A stretch of 64,000 bases of DNA from positions 163,488 through 227,487 of the forward strand of contig NZ_JAPKIB010000007.1 of the NCBI RefSeq assembly GCF_036759925.1. The letters are read 5' to 3'. Shown one piece after another: positions 25,443-34,563 of this stretch; position 1 is the first letter of the stretch, and each line of letters begins with the position of its first letter. The translations under genes and the position numbers were made by a program. Below the pieces are notes generated by a model. That model ran no database searches. It was not told the origin of the DNA and worked only from the letters and a program-made list of their open reading frames with translations. This DNA is from Kluyvera sp036759925 (GTDB lineage: Bacteria > Pseudomonadota > Gammaproteobacteria > Enterobacterales > Enterobacteriaceae).

Positions 25443-25684
25443 TTTTCATCTCTTTATTTTAGGTAATAGCAGTCCCTCAATTTCCCGAATGGGAAATTGA
25501 TATCGCCGGAAAAAAAGCAAAACGATCTCGCTGACAATAACGTCAGGGCGTGAGCTTTTTTGGAATGTAGCAAACCCAGCCGGTCCGGTGGCCGGAAGCT
25601 TTAGGTTTGTCAGAGCGAGCGCTGGTTACAGGCGTGAGCCCGTATTAGCAGGGAATAACTGCGAGGCGCCCGAAGTCGGGAGAC
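25443..25684 (-). promoter_or_regulatory. speFL-speF intergenic leader RNA
   Basis: About 240 bp of untranslated leader between the SpeFL stop and speF. In E. coli and Salmonella this part hosts Rho-dependent termination that is relieved when ornithine stalls the ribosome at the end of SpeFL. I see no intrinsic terminator here, which agrees with that model. Confidence 0.6.
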
Positions 25685-25789
25685 TTATCGGGCGTTAAAG
25701 AAGTGAAAATCGAAACTATTGCGATGGGCAAACATCATTATATGTGTTGTCCGTCGAATATGAGGCATCAATCGGTTATTGTTTTCCAT
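25685..25789 (-). CDS. speFL: SpeFL ornithine-sensing leader peptide
   Basis: A 34-codon frame beginning MENNNRLMPHIRRTTHIM and ending FDFHFFNAR. It differs from the E. coli SpeFL I recall at only a few early positions, and the C-terminal sensing half is intact. In E. coli the nascent peptide binds L-ornithine in the ribosome exit tunnel, arrests translation and switches on speF-potE. It is too short for ordinary gene calling, and lies about 240 bp before speF on the same strand. Confidence 0.92.
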   Translation of the reverse strand: MENNNRLMPHIRRTTHIMMFAHRNSFDFHFFNAR

Positions 25790-26067
25790 TTCGTATACCT
25801 TCGATGAATATCTTAAAGCGGAGTCATTTTATCTCTGAATGGTCTTAAAACTGTGAGGATGATCAACATAACAAGATCAATAATGAAATTATCCATTATT
25901 GGTAGGGTTGATGCCAGGATTAAATGCTGTATTGTTTCAATGTTGTAAATAAACTGTTTAATATTTAGTTTAAATAACGGTGGTGACGCCGCGGTAATAT
26001 TTCGCGGCTTAGGATTAATGTATTTCTGGAATAATAATTGAAGAAAGCAAGAATTATGAATAAGTAT
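25790..26067. other. AT-rich gap between the speF operon promoter and kdpE
   Basis: No gene seen. The left part is the downstream end of kdpDE. The right part should hold the speFL promoter. It is strongly AT-rich. Confidence 0.5.
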
Positions 26068-26745
26068 TCATAACATAAACCGATAGCCAATTCCGGTTTC
26101 GGTTAATAAATGCTGAGGACGCGCGGGATCTATTTCCAGCTTCTGGCGCAGGTGCCCCATATAAATGCGCAAATAGTGACTATGTTCCACGGCGTTCGGC
26201 CCCCAGACCTGGTTGAGTAGCTGGCGCTGGGTGAGCACTTTTCCCGCATTGTTAAGTAGTACCGCCAGCAGGCGGAACTCAATCGGGGTGAGGTGAATTT
26301 CTTCACTGCCGCGAGTGATACGACGTGCGGCAAGGTCGACGGTGGTATCCGAGAACGTGACGATAGGGTCATTCGGCTGGCTGCCCGCATGGCGACGTAG
26401 CGCGACGCGCAGACGAGCCTGAAGTTCGCCGATACCAAACGGCTTGCTGAGATAGTCATCAGCACCTGCGTCGAGCGCGGCAATTTTATCGCTCTCTTCG
26501 CTGCGGGCCGACAGCACAATAATCGGTACCGGGCTCCACTGACGAATGTCGCGGATAAAATCCAGCCCGTCGCCGTCGGGCAGACCGAGGTCGAGAATGA
26601 TCAGGTCAGGCTTGCGCGTCGCGGCTTCCAGCAGGCCTCGCTGGAGCGTAGGAGCATCAAAAACGCGCAGTTCGTCAGCTTCCAGCGCGGTGCGCAGAAA
26701 ACGGCGGATCGCTTGTTCATCTTCAACAATTAAAACGCTGGTCAC
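26068..26745 (-). CDS. kdpE: KDP operon response regulator
   Basis: OmpR/PhoB-family regulator, 225 residues. The receiver domain (1-120) has the phosphoacceptor Asp52 in ILDLGLPDGD and the conserved Lys near 102 (YLSKPFG). The C-terminal winged helix binds DNA upstream of kdpF; a matching T-rich site is visible at 33931-33957. The start overlaps the kdpD stop by 4 bp, so the pair is translationally coupled. It activates kdpFABC under potassium limitation. Confidence 0.98.
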   Translation of the reverse strand: MTSVLIVEDEQAIRRFLRTALEADELRVFDAPTLQRGLLEAATRKPDLIILDLGLPDGDGLDFIRDIRQWSPVPIIVLSARSEESDKIAALDAGADDYLSKPFGIGELQARLRVALRRHAGSQPNDPIVTFSDTTVDLAARRITRGSEEIHLTPIEFRLLAVLLNNAGKVLTQRQLLNQVWGPNAVEHSHYLRIYMGHLRQKLEIDPARPQHLLTETGIGYRFML

Positions 26746-29432
26746 AGGCCGTCGTGTCCCTCATCAAGTTCAGGTGGTTGTTCTAACGGAAGTGTAACAC
26801 GAAAACAGGCGCCGCCTTCCGGGCGGTTGCTGGCGGAGAGCGTCCCGCCGTGAATATCGACAATCGCCTGGCAGATAGCCAGCCCAAGCCCGACACCGGG
26901 GATCGCGGACTCTTTATGCCCACGGGTAAACTTGGCAAAAATATGTTCTTCCTGCCCGCCGGGAATGCCCGGGCCACTGTCCCAGACATCGAGCTGTAGA
27001 TGGTCATCTTTGGTGGCGGCGGCGATACCTATCTCGGCGTCGTAACCCGCATACTTCACGGCGTTTTCCAGCAGGTTAATCAGCACGCGTTCAAACAGCG
27101 GGCCGTCGATGTGGACCAGCATCAGCGGGTCGGGCAGGGTGAGGGCGATATGCCGACCGCTGAGGCTTGGTTCCAGCATACGCAGCGCGCTACCGACCAC
27201 TTCCTCGAGCGTCAGCCACTCTTTATTCAGATTAAAGCCGCCCGACTGCAGGCGCGCCATATCCAGCAAATTATTGACCAGTCGCGTGGTATTGAGCACG
27301 TGTTGGCGAATTTCGTTGGCCTGCGGGGCGTACGGCGAGCCACTGCTGGCGAGGTCGAGCGTCAGGATTTCCGCCTGGCCAAACAGCACGGTCAGCGGCG
27401 TACGTAGATCGTGCGAAAGCGCTGCCAGCAGGGAGTTGCGCAGGCTTTCGCGGGCGCTGATAAGTCGCGATTGTTCCTCACTTTCGGTCAACGCCAGGCG
27501 TTCCAGCGCGCTGGCAACCAGTAGGGTGAACGTTTCCAGCAGCCTCTGCTGCTCAGGGATCATCAACTGGCGCAGGTTATTGGGTTCGACCACGATAAGC
27601 CCGTGGGTTTTATCGGCGCTGCGCAGCGGCAGGATCAGGTACGGTACGCCGGGCAGGGTATCTGTTCCTGCGCCCGCTGGTAGCCCTTTATCAAAACTCC
27701 AGTGAGCAATGGCGTCATCCCACGGCGTCATACCGTCCTGATGGGTCAGCGACGTCAGCTTCCCCTGTTCATCCGGCATCAATACCTGACTACGCGCATG
27801 GAAGGTGGTGCGAATATACTGCTCGCAGGTGTGGGCGATATCGTGGGCGTTGCGGCCCACGGCAAGCGCTTTGGACATCTCATAAAGATGGCGTGTGCGC
27901 TGTTCGCGATAACGCGCCACCCGCGCCTGATAGCGCACGCCCGCGGTGAGATTACCGATAACCAGACCCACGGTGAGCATCACGCCAAAGGTGAGCAGAT
28001 ACTGCACGTCAGAGACGGCGAGCGTCCCGCGCGGGGCAATGAAAAAGAGATCGAAGCTGACCACGTTAATCACTGTGGCGAGCACCGACGGCCAGCGGCC
28101 GTAAAACAGCGCGACGATCACCACGCCTAGCAGATACAGCATCACCAGGTTGGCGGCCTCAAAGGCCATTAGAAATTGATCGGCAATCAGCGTAATACCG
28201 GCGCACAGCCCCAGCGCCACCAGGCAGCCGCGGATCTGCACCCGCCACTTATCCATAAACGGACGCTGATCGCGCGCCCGTTCCGGCAGGGGAAGGGGCG
28301 ATTCATCAACGCCGACGACCAGCAGATCCAGCTCTGGCGCATGGCGGGAAATTCGCTCACCAAAGCGCTCACCTCGCCACCAGTGGCGTTTTTTCTGGCG
28401 GCCAATCACGATTTTGCCGAGGTTGTGTTCACGCGCGTAGCGGATCACCGCCGCCTCTTCCGATGGCTCAGAAAGCGTGGCCGTTTCGGCACCCAACTCC
28501 TGCGCCAGGCGTAAGGCGTTGAGAATGGCCCGGCGCTGCGGTTCGGGCAGGCGGTGCAGAGTCGGGGTTTCGACATAGACGGCATGCCAGGTGCTACCAA
28601 GGCGGGCCGCCAGTCGGGCGGCTGAGCGCACCAACTTTTCGCTGCCGCTGTGGTGGCCGATACACAGCAAAATGGCATCGCGGGTGTGCCAGACTTTTTC
28701 TTGCCCCTGGCCATCGCGCCAGGCACGCATCTGATCGTCCACGCGGTCGGCGGTGCGGCGCAGCGCCAGCTCACGCAGGGCAATCAGGTTACCTTTGCGG
28801 AAAAAGTTCTCGATGGCGCGTTCGGCCTGCCCGGCAAGATAGACCTTACCTTCGTTCAGGCGCTGGCGCAGATCGTCCGGGGGGAGGTCGACCAGCACCA
28901 CCTCATCGGCGGCATCGAAAAAGGGGTCGGGTACCGTTTCACGCACCTGAATACCGGTGACACCGCTGACAATATCGTTGAGGCTTTCCAGGTGCTGAAC
29001 GTTAACGGTGGTGAAAACATCGATGCCCGCCTCGAGCAGCTCATCAATGTCCTGCCAGCGCTTCGGGTGGCGCGAGCCGGGCGCATTGCTGTGCGCGAGC
29101 TCGTCCATTAACACCAACGCCGGACGGCGGGCGAGGGCGGCATCGAGGTCGAACTCATAAACGTAGCGCCCCCGATAGGTGCTGCGCTTTGGCGGCAGGA
29201 GAGTGAGACCGCTGAGCATCGCGGCGGTCTCCTTACGCCCGTGCGTCTCCACTACGCCCGCCAGAATATCCAGCCCTTGCGACCGCAGACGCTGCGCCTC
29301 GGCCAGCATCGCCCAGGTTTTCCCCACGCCAGCACAGGCGCCGAAGAAAATCTTCAGCTTGCCGCGGTGAGCTTCGGCAGCTTGTTCCAGCAGGCGATCC
29401 GGGTTGGGACGCAGCGGCTCGTCGGTCATCAT
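26742..29432 (-). CDS. kdpD: Sensor histidine kinase of potassium limitation
   Basis: 896 residues. The N-terminal KdpD domain has a Walker A-like GACAGVGKT at about 31-39, followed by a universal-stress-protein-like domain. Four membrane helices lie around residues 400-500, then a GAF-like domain. The histidine kinase core has the phospho-His674 in SHDLRTPL, an N box near NLLENAVKY and the glycine-rich ATP site GPGIP/GVGLGLAI. The start overlaps the kdpC stop by one base (TGATG). It phosphorylates KdpE. Confidence 0.98.
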   Translation of the reverse strand: MMTDEPLRPNPDRLLEQAAEAHRGKLKIFFGACAGVGKTWAMLAEAQRLRSQGLDILAGVVETHGRKETAAMLSGLTLLPPKRSTYRGRYVYEFDLDAALARRPALVLMDELAHSNAPGSRHPKRWQDIDELLEAGIDVFTTVNVQHLESLNDIVSGVTGIQVRETVPDPFFDAADEVVLVDLPPDDLRQRLNEGKVYLAGQAERAIENFFRKGNLIALRELALRRTADRVDDQMRAWRDGQGQEKVWHTRDAILLCIGHHSGSEKLVRSAARLAARLGSTWHAVYVETPTLHRLPEPQRRAILNALRLAQELGAETATLSEPSEEAAVIRYAREHNLGKIVIGRQKKRHWWRGERFGERISRHAPELDLLVVGVDESPLPLPERARDQRPFMDKWRVQIRGCLVALGLCAGITLIADQFLMAFEAANLVMLYLLGVVIVALFYGRWPSVLATVINVVSFDLFFIAPRGTLAVSDVQYLLTFGVMLTVGLVIGNLTAGVRYQARVARYREQRTRHLYEMSKALAVGRNAHDIAHTCEQYIRTTFHARSQVLMPDEQGKLTSLTHQDGMTPWDDAIAHWSFDKGLPAGAGTDTLPGVPYLILPLRSADKTHGLIVVEPNNLRQLMIPEQQRLLETFTLLVASALERLALTESEEQSRLISARESLRNSLLAALSHDLRTPLTVLFGQAEILTLDLASSGSPYAPQANEIRQHVLNTTRLVNNLLDMARLQSGGFNLNKEWLTLEEVVGSALRMLEPSLSGRHIALTLPDPLMLVHIDGPLFERVLINLLENAVKYAGYDAEIGIAAATKDDHLQLDVWDSGPGIPGGQEEHIFAKFTRGHKESAIPGVGLGLAICQAIVDIHGGTLSASNRPEGGACFRVTLPLEQPPELDEGHDGL

Positions 29433-30007
29433 CAGTTATCCTTGTGGGCATCCAGCGCCATATTCAGCTTAGTAATATTTACCACAGGTTGTCCGAGAAA
29501 GCCGAGCAGCGGAGAGTTTGTCGCCGCTTCGACCTCTTTACGCAGCCACTCCGCCGGGACGTTGCGCGCTTTGGCGATACGCGGCACCTGCCACAGCGCG
29601 GCGGCTGGCGTCAGGTTAGGGTCCAGCCCGCTGGCGGAGGCGGTAACCAGTTCCACCGGCACCTCGCGGCTGGCTTCCGGGTTAGCAGCGCGCAGCGCGG
29701 TGATGCGGTCGGTAAACTGTTTATCCAGCGCCGGGTTGCTGCCCGCCAGGTTGCTGCCGCCGGACGCCATCGGGTTATCCGGGGAGTCCGACGTCGCCGA
29801 AGGACGCCCCTGGAAATAGCGGGGATCGGTAAAGTTCTGCCCGATCAGGTACGATCCGCGAATTTCATGGTTTTCGATAATCAACGAGCCTCCCGACTGC
29901 GCCGGAAAGAACCACTGCCCCAGCGCGGTGGTCAGCAGGGGATAGAGCCCCCCGGTGATAAGCGTCAGGAACAGAAAAATCACGATGGCAGGACGTAATG
30001 CAGACAT
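29432..30007 (-). CDS. kdpC: Potassium-transporting ATPase KdpC subunit
   Basis: 191 residues, one N-terminal membrane helix (about 8-32) and a periplasmic-side soluble domain. It stabilises the KdpA-KdpB complex. The family segments QSGGSLI, YFQGRPSAT and ASGSNLAGSNP, plus the C-terminal PVVNITKLN, are present. It lies 10 bp after kdpB. Confidence 0.97.
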   Translation of the reverse strand: MSALRPAIVIFLFLTLITGGLYPLLTTALGQWFFPAQSGGSLIIENHEIRGSYLIGQNFTDPRYFQGRPSATSDSPDNPMASGGSNLAGSNPALDKQFTDRITALRAANPEASREVPVELVTASASGLDPNLTPAAALWQVPRIAKARNVPAEWLRKEVEAATNSPLLGFLGQPVVNITKLNMALDAHKDN

Positions 30008-30017
30008 GGCTATTTCC

Positions 30018-32066
30018 TCAGACCAGACCCAGCAGGGTCAGCAGTAAATCGATAACTTTGATGCCGATAAACGGCACAACCAAACCACCCGCACCGTAAA
30101 TCCACAGGTTACGGCGCAGCATCGCCGAGGCGGAGAGCGGACGGTAGCTCACCCCTTTCAGCGCCAGCGGCAGCAGGAAGACGATGATCAGGGCGTTGAA
30201 GATCACCGCGCTCAGAATTGCCGAATCTGGCGAGTGCAGGTGCATGATGTTGAGCACGCCCAGCTGCGGCCAGCTTGCCGCGAACGCCGCCGGAATAATG
30301 GCGAAGTACTTGGCAACGTCGTTGGCGATACTGAAGGTGGTCAGCGAACCACGGGTCATCAGCATCTGCTTACCGATATGCACTACTTCAATCAGCTTGG
30401 TGGGGTTCGAGTCCAGATCCACCATGTTGCCAGCCTCTTTCGCCGCCTGGGTCCCTGAGTTCATTGCTACCGCCACGTCGGCCTGCGCCAGCGCCGGGGC
30501 ATCGTTGGTGCCGTCGCCGGTCATCGCCACCATGCGACCTTCAGATTGATACTGACGAATCAGCGCCAGTTTGGCCTCCGGCGTGGCTTCGGCCAGGAAG
30601 TCATCCACGCCCGCTTCGGCGGCGATGGCGGCTGCGGTGAGACGGTTGTCGCCGGTGATCATCACCGTCTTGATACCCATTTTACGCAGCTGAGCGAAGC
30701 GCTCTTTAATCCCGCCTTTGACAATATCTTTCAGGGATATCACGCCAAGCACCCGTGCCCCTTCGGCCACCACCAGTGGGGTGGCACCCAGGCGGGCAAC
30801 GCTCTCCACTTTCTGCTCCACATCCTGCGGGAAGCTGCCACCGTTGCTTTCGATATGGCGGCGGATCGCATCGACGGAGCCTTTACGAATCAGGCGGTTG
30901 TCAATATTGATCCCGCTCATGCGGCTTTGGGCGGTAAAGGGGACGAAGGTGGCATGCAGCGTTTGCAGATCCCGCTCGCGCAGATTGAAGCGCTGTTTCG
31001 CCAGTACCACGATGCTGCGGCCTTCCGGTGTTTCGTCCGCCAGCGATGAAAGCTGTGCGGCATCGGCCAGCGTTTTTTCGTCCACGCCATCGGCTGGCAG
31101 GAACTGGGAAGCCTGACGGTTGCCGAGCGTGATGGTGCCGGTTTTATCCAGCAGTAGCACGTCAACGTCGCCTGCCGCTTCGACCGCACGACCGCTGGTG
31201 GCGATCACGTTGGCGCCCAGCATACGGCTCATCCCGGCCACGCCGATGGCGGAAAGCAGGCCGCCGATGGTGGTCGGAATCAGGCACACCAGTAGGGCGA
31301 CCAGCACGGTGACGCTAATTGGCGTACCGCTCCAGGCGGAGAACGGCCAGATGGTGGCGGTCGCCAGCAGGAACACGATAGTCAGCGCGACCAGCAGGAT
31401 GGTCAGGGCAATCTCGTTAGGTGTTTTACGACGCTGCGCGCCTTCGACCATGGCGATCATCCGGTCAAGGAAGGTTTCGCCAGGGTTGACGCTACAGCGC
31501 ACGACCAACCAGTCGGAGAGGATGCGTGTCCCGCCGGTCACTGACGCAAAGTCACCGCCGGACTCACGAATAACCGGAGCCGATTCACCGGTAATGGCGC
31601 TTTCATCTACCGACGCGCCGCCCTCAATGACTTCACCATCGCAGGGAATGATATCCCCGGCTTCGACCAGCACCACGTCACCCTTGCGCAGTTCATCTGC
31701 CGGGACGTGATCCATCGCGGCACCGTAGCGGGCCTCGCGCAGTTTGCGGGCGAACGACGTTTTCTTGACCCCTTTCAGGCTGTTGGCCTGCGCCTTGCTG
31801 CGGCCTTCCGCCATGGCTTCGGCAAAGTTAGCGAACAGCACGGTAAACCACAGCCAGAGGGCGATAGCGCCGCTGAACCACGCATTACCGGGTAGGGTAC
31901 CCAGCGCCATGGATAAGGCCAGTCCGCTGGTGAGCACGCTGCCTATCCAGACGATAAACATCACCGGGTTGCGCCACTGAATGGTCGGGCTCAGTTTTTT
32001 CACGGCATCGATCAACGCCTGGCGAACCAGAGAAGGTTCGAACAGGGCCAGTTGTTTGCGACTCAT
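30018..32066 (-). CDS. kdpB: Potassium-transporting P-type ATPase KdpB subunit
   Basis: The catalytic subunit of the high-affinity K+ pump. I start it at 32066 (MSRKQLALFEP), giving 682 residues, equal to E. coli; longer in-frame starts run back into kdpA. TGESAPV is the actuator loop, Asp307 in DKTGT is phosphorylated, and GDGTNDAP is the hinge. The inhibitory phosphorylation loop TGES serine known from E. coli is conserved. It is a type IA P-ATPase, clearly distinct from the P1B pump at the left end of the window. Confidence 0.98.
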   Translation of the reverse strand: MSRKQLALFEPSLVRQALIDAVKKLSPTIQWRNPVMFIVWIGSVLTSGLALSMALGTLPGNAWFSGAIALWLWFTVLFANFAEAMAEGRSKAQANSLKGVKKTSFARKLREARYGAAMDHVPADELRKGDVVLVEAGDIIPCDGEVIEGGASVDESAITGESAPVIRESGGDFASVTGGTRILSDWLVVRCSVNPGETFLDRMIAMVEGAQRRKTPNEIALTILLVALTIVFLLATATIWPFSAWSGTPISVTVLVALLVCLIPTTIGGLLSAIGVAGMSRMLGANVIATSGRAVEAAGDVDVLLLDKTGTITLGNRQASQFLPADGVDEKTLADAAQLSSLADETPEGRSIVVLAKQRFNLRERDLQTLHATFVPFTAQSRMSGINIDNRLIRKGSVDAIRRHIESNGGSFPQDVEQKVESVARLGATPLVVAEGARVLGVISLKDIVKGGIKERFAQLRKMGIKTVMITGDNRLTAAAIAAEAGVDDFLAEATPEAKLALIRQYQSEGRMVAMTGDGTNDAPALAQADVAVAMNSGTQAAKEAGNMVDLDSNPTKLIEVVHIGKQMLMTRGSLTTFSIANDVAKYFAIIPAAFAASWPQLGVLNIMHLHSPDSAILSAVIFNALIIVFLLPLALKGVSYRPLSASAMLRRNLWIYGAGGLVVPFIGIKVIDLLLTLLGLV

Positions 32067-32086
32067 AACCAATAGCTCCGCATCAC

Positions 32087-33766
32087 TCAAAACAGGGAAA
32101 GGTGTTCCGCAACAGGGCCAATCGCCAGCGCGGGAATAAAGGTCAGGGCGCCAACCAGCAGCACGGTCCCCATCAGCAGGCCGATAAACAGCGCATCGTG
32201 GGTCGCCAGGGTGCCTGGGGTGGCGGGCTGAATTTTTTTGCTCACCAGCGAACCGGCAATCGCCAGCACCGGCACAATCACCCCGAAGCGGCCGAAGAAC
32301 ATGCACGCGGCCAGCAGACAGTTCCAGAACGGCGTGTTGGCGCTAAGACCGGCAAAGGCGCTACCGTTGTTGTTTGCCGCCGACGACACGGCGTACAGCA
32401 CTTCGCTAAAGCCGTGCGAACCAGGGTTCGCCATTGCACTGCGGCCTGCATCGGTCATCATCGCTAGCGCCGTACCAAGCAGCACCAGCGTTGGGGTGAC
32501 CAGAATCGCCAGCGCGGTCATCTTCATTTCCGGCACGTCGATTTTTTTACCGAGATATTCCGGGGTGCGACCAATCATCAGCCCGGCGATAAATACCGCC
32601 AGCAGGACGAACAGCAGCATGCCGTAGAGGCCAGAACCCACGCCGCCGAAGACCACTTCACCAATCTGCATCAGCCACAGCGGGATCATGCCGCCCAGCG
32701 CGGTAAAGGAGTCGTGCATCGCGTTGACCGCACCGCAGGAGGCGGCGGTGGTCACCACGGCGTACAGGCTGCTGGCCAGAATGCCAAAGCGGCTCTCTTT
32801 ACCTTCCATATTGATGCTGCTGTCGGCTCCGAAGGCCAGCAGATGCGGATTACCGCGGGTTTCAGCCCACATCACCACTGCAACGCAGATGATGAAAATA
32901 AGCGTCATGGCCCACAGGATGGCGCGTCCCTGACGGTTATCACCCACTGTTTCGCCAAAGGCGAAACACAGTGCGGCGGGGATGAGGAAAATCGCCAGCA
33001 TCTGCACAAAATTGGTCAGCGCCGTCGGGTTCTCAAACGGATGTGAGGAGTTGGCGTTAAAGAAGCCGCCGCCGTTGGTGCCGAGCATTTTAATGGCTTC
33101 CTGAGACGCTACCGGCCCCATTGGCAACAGCTGATGTGCGCCCTCAATGGTGGTAAACGGCTGGTAGGAGAGGAAGTTTTGCAATCCCCCTTGCTGGATG
33201 AAAAACAGCGCCAGCAGCAGGGAAATGGGCAGCAGCAGCCACAGCGTGATGCGGGTGATATCGACCCAGGCGTTGCCCAGCGTATTCACGCTATGGCGGG
33301 CAAAAGCACGCACCAGCGCAAACAGCACGGCAATCCCGGTGGCGGCAGAGAGGAAGTTCTGCACCGTCAGGCCGGCCATCTGGCTGAAGTAGCTCAGGGT
33401 GGTTTCACCGCTATAGGACTGCCAGTTGGTGTTGCTGACAAAGCTAACGGCGGTATTGAGCGCCAGATGCCATGACAGCCCCGGAAGGTTTTGTGGATTC
33501 AGCGGCAGCACGCCCTGCAGCATCAGCATAGCGAACAGCACCAGCAGCCCGACCAGGTTCAGCAGCAGAATGGCAATGGTATAGCGCCCCCAGCTCATCT
33601 CCTGGCCGGAAATGCCCATGACGCGCCAGAGCACGCTTTCACAGCGGGCAAGCCCCGGCAGCGGCGTGTTGTTAATCATCCCAGCCAGCACTTTGCCAAG
33701 CGGGCGGGCGAGAACAAACAGCACCAGCAGGAAGCTGGCAACGAGTAAAAATCCTTGAGCAGCCAT
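32087..33766 (-). CDS. kdpA: Potassium-transporting ATPase KdpA subunit
   Basis: Channel-like K+ translocating subunit of the SKT family, 559 residues with ten membrane helices. The selectivity-filter-like loops can be seen as TNTNWQSYSGE, GTNGGGFFNANSSHPFENP, the TTAASCGAV stretch and SSAANNNGSAFAG. It starts at 33766 (MAAQGFLLVASF), one base inside the kdpF stop. It acts with KdpB by passing K+ through an intersubunit tunnel. Confidence 0.98.
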   Translation of the reverse strand: MAAQGFLLVASFLLVLFVLARPLGKVLAGMINNTPLPGLARCESVLWRVMGISGQEMSWGRYTIAILLLNLVGLLVLFAMLMLQGVLPLNPQNLPGLSWHLALNTAVSFVSNTNWQSYSGETTLSYFSQMAGLTVQNFLSAATGIAVLFALVRAFARHSVNTLGNAWVDITRITLWLLLPISLLLALFFIQQGGLQNFLSYQPFTTIEGAHQLLPMGPVASQEAIKMLGTNGGGFFNANSSHPFENPTALTNFVQMLAIFLIPAALCFAFGETVGDNRQGRAILWAMTLIFIICVAVVMWAETRGNPHLLAFGADSSINMEGKESRFGILASSLYAVVTTAASCGAVNAMHDSFTALGGMIPLWLMQIGEVVFGGVGSGLYGMLLFVLLAVFIAGLMIGRTPEYLGKKIDVPEMKMTALAILVTPTLVLLGTALAMMTDAGRSAMANPGSHGFSEVLYAVSSAANNNGSAFAGLSANTPFWNCLLAACMFFGRFGVIVPVLAIAGSLVSKKIQPATPGTLATHDALFIGLLMGTVLLVGALTFIPALAIGPVAEHLSLF

Positions 33767-33855
33767 TACAGCGCCTCCGCCTTGAAAAGGGCATAAACCA
33801 GATACGCCAGTAACAGGAACACCAGCACCGTGCCGGCTATTACGCCTGTAGTCAC
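33766..33855 (-). CDS. kdpF: KdpF small stabilising subunit
   Basis: A 29-residue single-helix membrane peptide (MTTGVIAGTVLVFLLLAYLV then YALFKAEAL) with a GTG start. Its TAA overlaps the kdpA ATG (TAATG). The E. coli homologue stabilises the KdpFABC complex and is the same length. First gene of the operon. Confidence 0.93.
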   Translation of the reverse strand: MTTGVIAGTVLVFLLLAYLVYALFKAEAL

Positions 33856-34161
33856 AATCCACCTCCGGATGGTTCAGTTGATGCGCTAAGCGTAGGTTTT
33901 TGGGTGCAAAGATTTCGCAAAAATAGAATGGCGGGGTGTAAAAAAAGTATAAAAATGACCGTAATCCACAATTTAACTAATGGTTAGTATTAATTTAACA
34001 ATCATGTAACTAAGTTACGGCGTGAATGTAAACAAACACTAAATGCACAAAAATTAGTGGTCGGATGAGTAGTAAAATTACACAAATAACGGTACTCTTT
34101 TAGTCAGATTACTGAGCTTCATTTTCCGGCGTGCGTTGCCGGCCAACTTAGGGGAGAGAAT
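33856..34161. promoter_or_regulatory. Divergent kdpF/ybfA control region
   Basis: Contains the KdpE box (33931-33957) for the leftward kdp operon and AT-rich sequence that must hold the ybfA promoter. No reading frame of note. Confidence 0.65.
33931..33957 (-). promoter_or_regulatory. KdpE binding site upstream of kdpFABC
   Basis: Read on the minus strand, CATTTTTATACTTTTTTTAC followed by ACCCCGC is the T-rich KdpE site known upstream of the E. coli kdpF promoter. It lies about 80 bp before the kdpF start. Confidence 0.8.
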
Positions 34162-34368
34162 ATGGACCTGTATAGAAAATATCCTGCACACATCGTATTG
34201 TTACGTCGTACTTTCGCCGTGGTGGCGGGGATCGTCGCATTACCGGTGATGCTGTTCTGGAAAGACCGTGCCCGCTTCTACAGCTACCTGCACCGCGTAT
34301 GGTCAAAGACCAGCGATAAGCCGGTATGGATGGCACAGGCTGAAGAGGCCGCCTGCGACTTCTATTGA
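34162..34368 (+). CDS. ybfA: Small membrane protein YbfA
   Basis: 68 residues. It has an N-terminal basic stretch (MDLYRKYPAHIVLLRR), one strong hydrophobic helix (about 18-35) and a polar C-terminus. It matches the DUF2517/YbfA family by size and place next to kdpF. Function unknown. In E. coli K-12 an rhs element lies nearby; here phrB follows directly after a REP-flanked terminator. Confidence 0.88.
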   Translation: MDLYRKYPAHIVLLRRTFAVVAGIVALPVMLFWKDRARFYSYLHRVWSKTSDKPVWMAQAEEAACDFY

Positions 34369-34383
34369 TAGTGTCGTGCCATT

Positions 34384-34485
34384 CCCGGCGGCGCTTCGCT
34401 TGGCCGGGCTACAAAGCCGTCCTTACCAGGGCGGCTTTTTTGTTTTGAGGTAGCCCGGACGAGGTGCGGATGCGCCGACTCCGGG
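34384..34485. repeat. REP pair (BIME) around the ybfA terminator
   Basis: Two inverted REP-type units, CCCGGCGGCGCTTCGCTTGG... at 34384-34412 and GGTAGCCCGGACGAGG... at 34449-34485, flank the ybfA terminator. The arrangement can fold into one long interrupted hairpin. Confidence 0.65.
34413..34443 (+). terminator. ybfA intrinsic terminator
   Basis: AAAGCCGTCC pairs with GGGCGGCTTT (one G-T pair), with a T-tract. Confidence 0.8.
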
Positions 34486-34563
34486 AGGGCACAACGACCC
34501 ACATTTGTCCTCCTGACATTTGGTGTAAGATGAAAGTATTCGTTGAATACATTCAGGATATTT

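Noticed and set aside
30018..30480. KdpB considered as a second copy of the P1B-type cluster
   Set aside because: It is a type IA K+ pump with kdpA, kdpC and kdpF beside it and no HMA-like domain.
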